A DNA stretch of 21,947 nucleotides from JBDLRH01 sp039800165 (lineage in GTDB: Bacteria > Pseudomonadota > Gammaproteobacteria > Burkholderiales > Burkholderiaceae_C): the NCBI GenBank assembly GCA_039800165.1, contig JBDLRH010000070.1, positions 1-21,947 on the forward strand, read 5' to 3'. Each line of letters opens with the position of its first letter. The first letter of the stretch is position 1. Positions 20,901 through 21,947 of the stretch are shown in pieces. The notes under the pieces are model-generated. The model saw only the letters and a program-made list of their open reading frames with translations, had not been told where the DNA came from and did not search any database. The position numbers and the translations under genes were made by a program.

Positions 20901-21164
20901 ATGACTGCCGACCAACTCAAGGCCCTGATTGCACAGCACCTGCCCTGCGAACACATCGCGCTGGAGGGGGATGGCCGCCACTGGTACGCCACCATCGTCT
21001 CGCGCGAGTTCGAGGGCAAGCGCCTGATCGCGCGGCACCAGCGCGTCTATGCCACGCTGGGCAGCCGCATGCACACCGACGAGGTGCATGCGCTGTCGAT
21101 GAAGACCTTCACCCCCGCCGAATGGGCGGCACAGGGCGGGGCGGCCGCGGCAGGGCAGGGCTGA
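20901..21164 (+). CDS. ibaG: BolA family protein, IbaG-like
   Basis: A small cytoplasmic protein (87 aa) of the BolA family, which works with monothiol glutaredoxins in iron-sulfur handling and acid stress. The sequence has the BolA core DGRHWYATIVSREFEGK, then RHQRVYATLG and DEVHALSMKTFTPAEW, and a short Gly/Ala tail. The direct position before murA matches the E. coli ibaG-murA order, so IbaG is preferred over BolA itself. The ATG at 20901 gives the normal family length. Confidence 0.9.
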   Translation: MTADQLKALIAQHLPCEHIALEGDGRHWYATIVSREFEGKRLIARHQRVYATLGSRMHTDEVHALSMKTFTPAEWAAQGGAAAAGQG

Positions 21165-21168
21165 GCGC

Positions 21169-21947
21169 ATGGACAAGCTTCGTATCCGGGGCGGCCGGGC
21201 GCTGCACGGCGAAATCGAGATCGCTGGCGCGAAGAACGCGGCACTGCCCGAGCTGTGCGCCGCGCTGCTGACCGCCGAGCCGGTCACGCTGCTGAATGTG
21301 CCGCGCCTGCAGGACGTGGCTACCATGCTCAAGCTCATCCGCAACATGGGCGTGGGTGTGGAGCGCGCCGAGCCCGACACGCCTGAGGGGCAGCAGGGCC
21401 AGGTTCGCATCGACGCGTCGGCGCTGCACACGCCCGAGGCGCCCTACGACCTGGTCAAGACCATGCGCGCCTCTGTGCTGGCGCTTGGCCCCTTGCTGGC
21501 GCGCTTTGGCCGCGCCACGGTGTCGCTGCCCGGCGGCTGCGCGATCGGCTCGCGCCCGGTGGACCAGCACATCAAGGGGCTGCAGGCGATGGGCGCGCTG
21601 ATCACGGTGGAGCACGGCTACATGGTCGCGCGATTGCCCGAGGGGCGCACCCGACTGAAGGGCGCGCGCATCGCTACCGACATGGTCACCGTCACTGGCA
21701 CCGAGAACCTGCTGATGGCCGCCACGCTGGCCGAGGGCGAGACGGTGCTGGAAAACGCCGCCCAGGAGCCGGAAATCCCCGACCTGGCCGAGATGCTGAT
21801 CGCCATGGGCGCGCGCATCGAGGGCCACGGCACCAGCCGCATCCGCATCCAGGGCGTCGAGCGGCTGCACGGCTGCACGCATCGCGTGGTGGCCGACCGC
21901 ATCGAAGCCGGCACCTTTTTGTGTGCGGTGGCGGCCACCGGCGGCGA
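21169..21947 (+). CDS. murA: UDP-N-acetylglucosamine 1-carboxyvinyltransferase, 5' part (runs off window)
   Basis: MurA transfers enolpyruvate from PEP to UDP-GlcNAc, the first committed step of peptidoglycan synthesis. About 259 codons are present and the frame is open at the right edge, so the C-terminal lobe is missing. Lys22-Asn23 in AGAKNAAL and the catalytic, fosfomycin-reactive cysteine in GGCAIGSRPVDQH (Cys124, equivalent to Cys115 of E. coli) are intact. The offset of nine comes from a longer loop at residues 67-78 (AEPDTPEGQQGQ). The ATG at 21169 lies 4 nt after the ibaG stop. Confidence 0.97.
   Translation, partial: MDKLRIRGGRALHGEIEIAGAKNAALPELCAALLTAEPVTLLNVPRLQDVATMLKLIRNMGVGVERAEPDTPEGQQGQVRIDASALHTPEAPYDLVKTMRASVLALGPLLARFGRATVSLPGGCAIGSRPVDQHIKGLQAMGALITVEHGYMVARLPEGRTRLKGARIATDMVTVTGTENLLMAATLAEGETVLENAAQEPEIPDLAEMLIAMGARIEGHGTSRIRIQGVERLHGCTHRVVADRIEAGTFLCAVAATGG

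Overview
The window is a gene-dense, GC-rich piece of a proteobacterial chromosome. Every recognisable gene is on the plus strand. Gene content and order (pilQ end, aroK, aroB, dgt, then gltB-gltD, mlaF-E-D-A-C-B, an ABC-2 exporter pair, a BolA/IbaG gene and murA) point to a betaproteobacterium, most likely order Burkholderiales. The family cannot be fixed from sequence alone; a Comamonadaceae-like organism is a guess.

Layout. (1) Positions 1-2133: the 3' part of the type IV pilus secretin gene pilQ, then a two-domain Ig-like lipoprotein gene of unknown role. (2) 2124-5011: aroK and aroB (shikimate pathway) and dgt (dNTP triphosphohydrolase), tightly packed with start/stop overlaps. (3) 5019-7960: an MFS transporter, a DUF1415 protein and a METTL25-like (Methyltransf_32) methyltransferase; the last two overlap by ATGA. 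(4) About 7928-8804: a REP-associated tyrosine transposase (RAYT, HUH/Y1 type) between a 24-bp inverted repeat. The left repeat supplies the last codons of the methyltransferase gene. The right repeat lies inside an AT-rich hairpin that touches the gltB promoter. (5) 8805-15102: a gltB promoter region with overlapping sigma-54-like and sigma-70-like elements, then gltB and gltD for NADPH-dependent glutamate synthase. (6) 15112-19061: the complete Mla system for maintaining outer-membrane lipid asymmetry (inner-membrane ABC complex FEDB, periplasmic carrier C, outer-membrane lipoprotein A). (7) 19134-20896: an ABC-2 exporter pair of the YadG/YadH type. (8) 20901-21947: ibaG-like bolA and the 5' part of murA, which runs off the window.

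Working picture: most of the window is conserved housekeeping synteny. Regions 5-8 link nitrogen assimilation, envelope lipid traffic and the first committed step of peptidoglycan synthesis in one gene train with very short gaps. The accessory layer is the RAYT element, the pilQ-proximal lipoprotein, and the DUF1415/methyltransferase pair. The strongest second-look region is 7928-8866, where a mobile element appears to have rewritten the end of one gene and to abut a candidate nitrogen-responsive promoter. No tRNA, rRNA, CRISPR array or insertion sequence with a DDE transposase was seen. No gene-free stretch exceeds 300 bases; the longest is 8690-8865.
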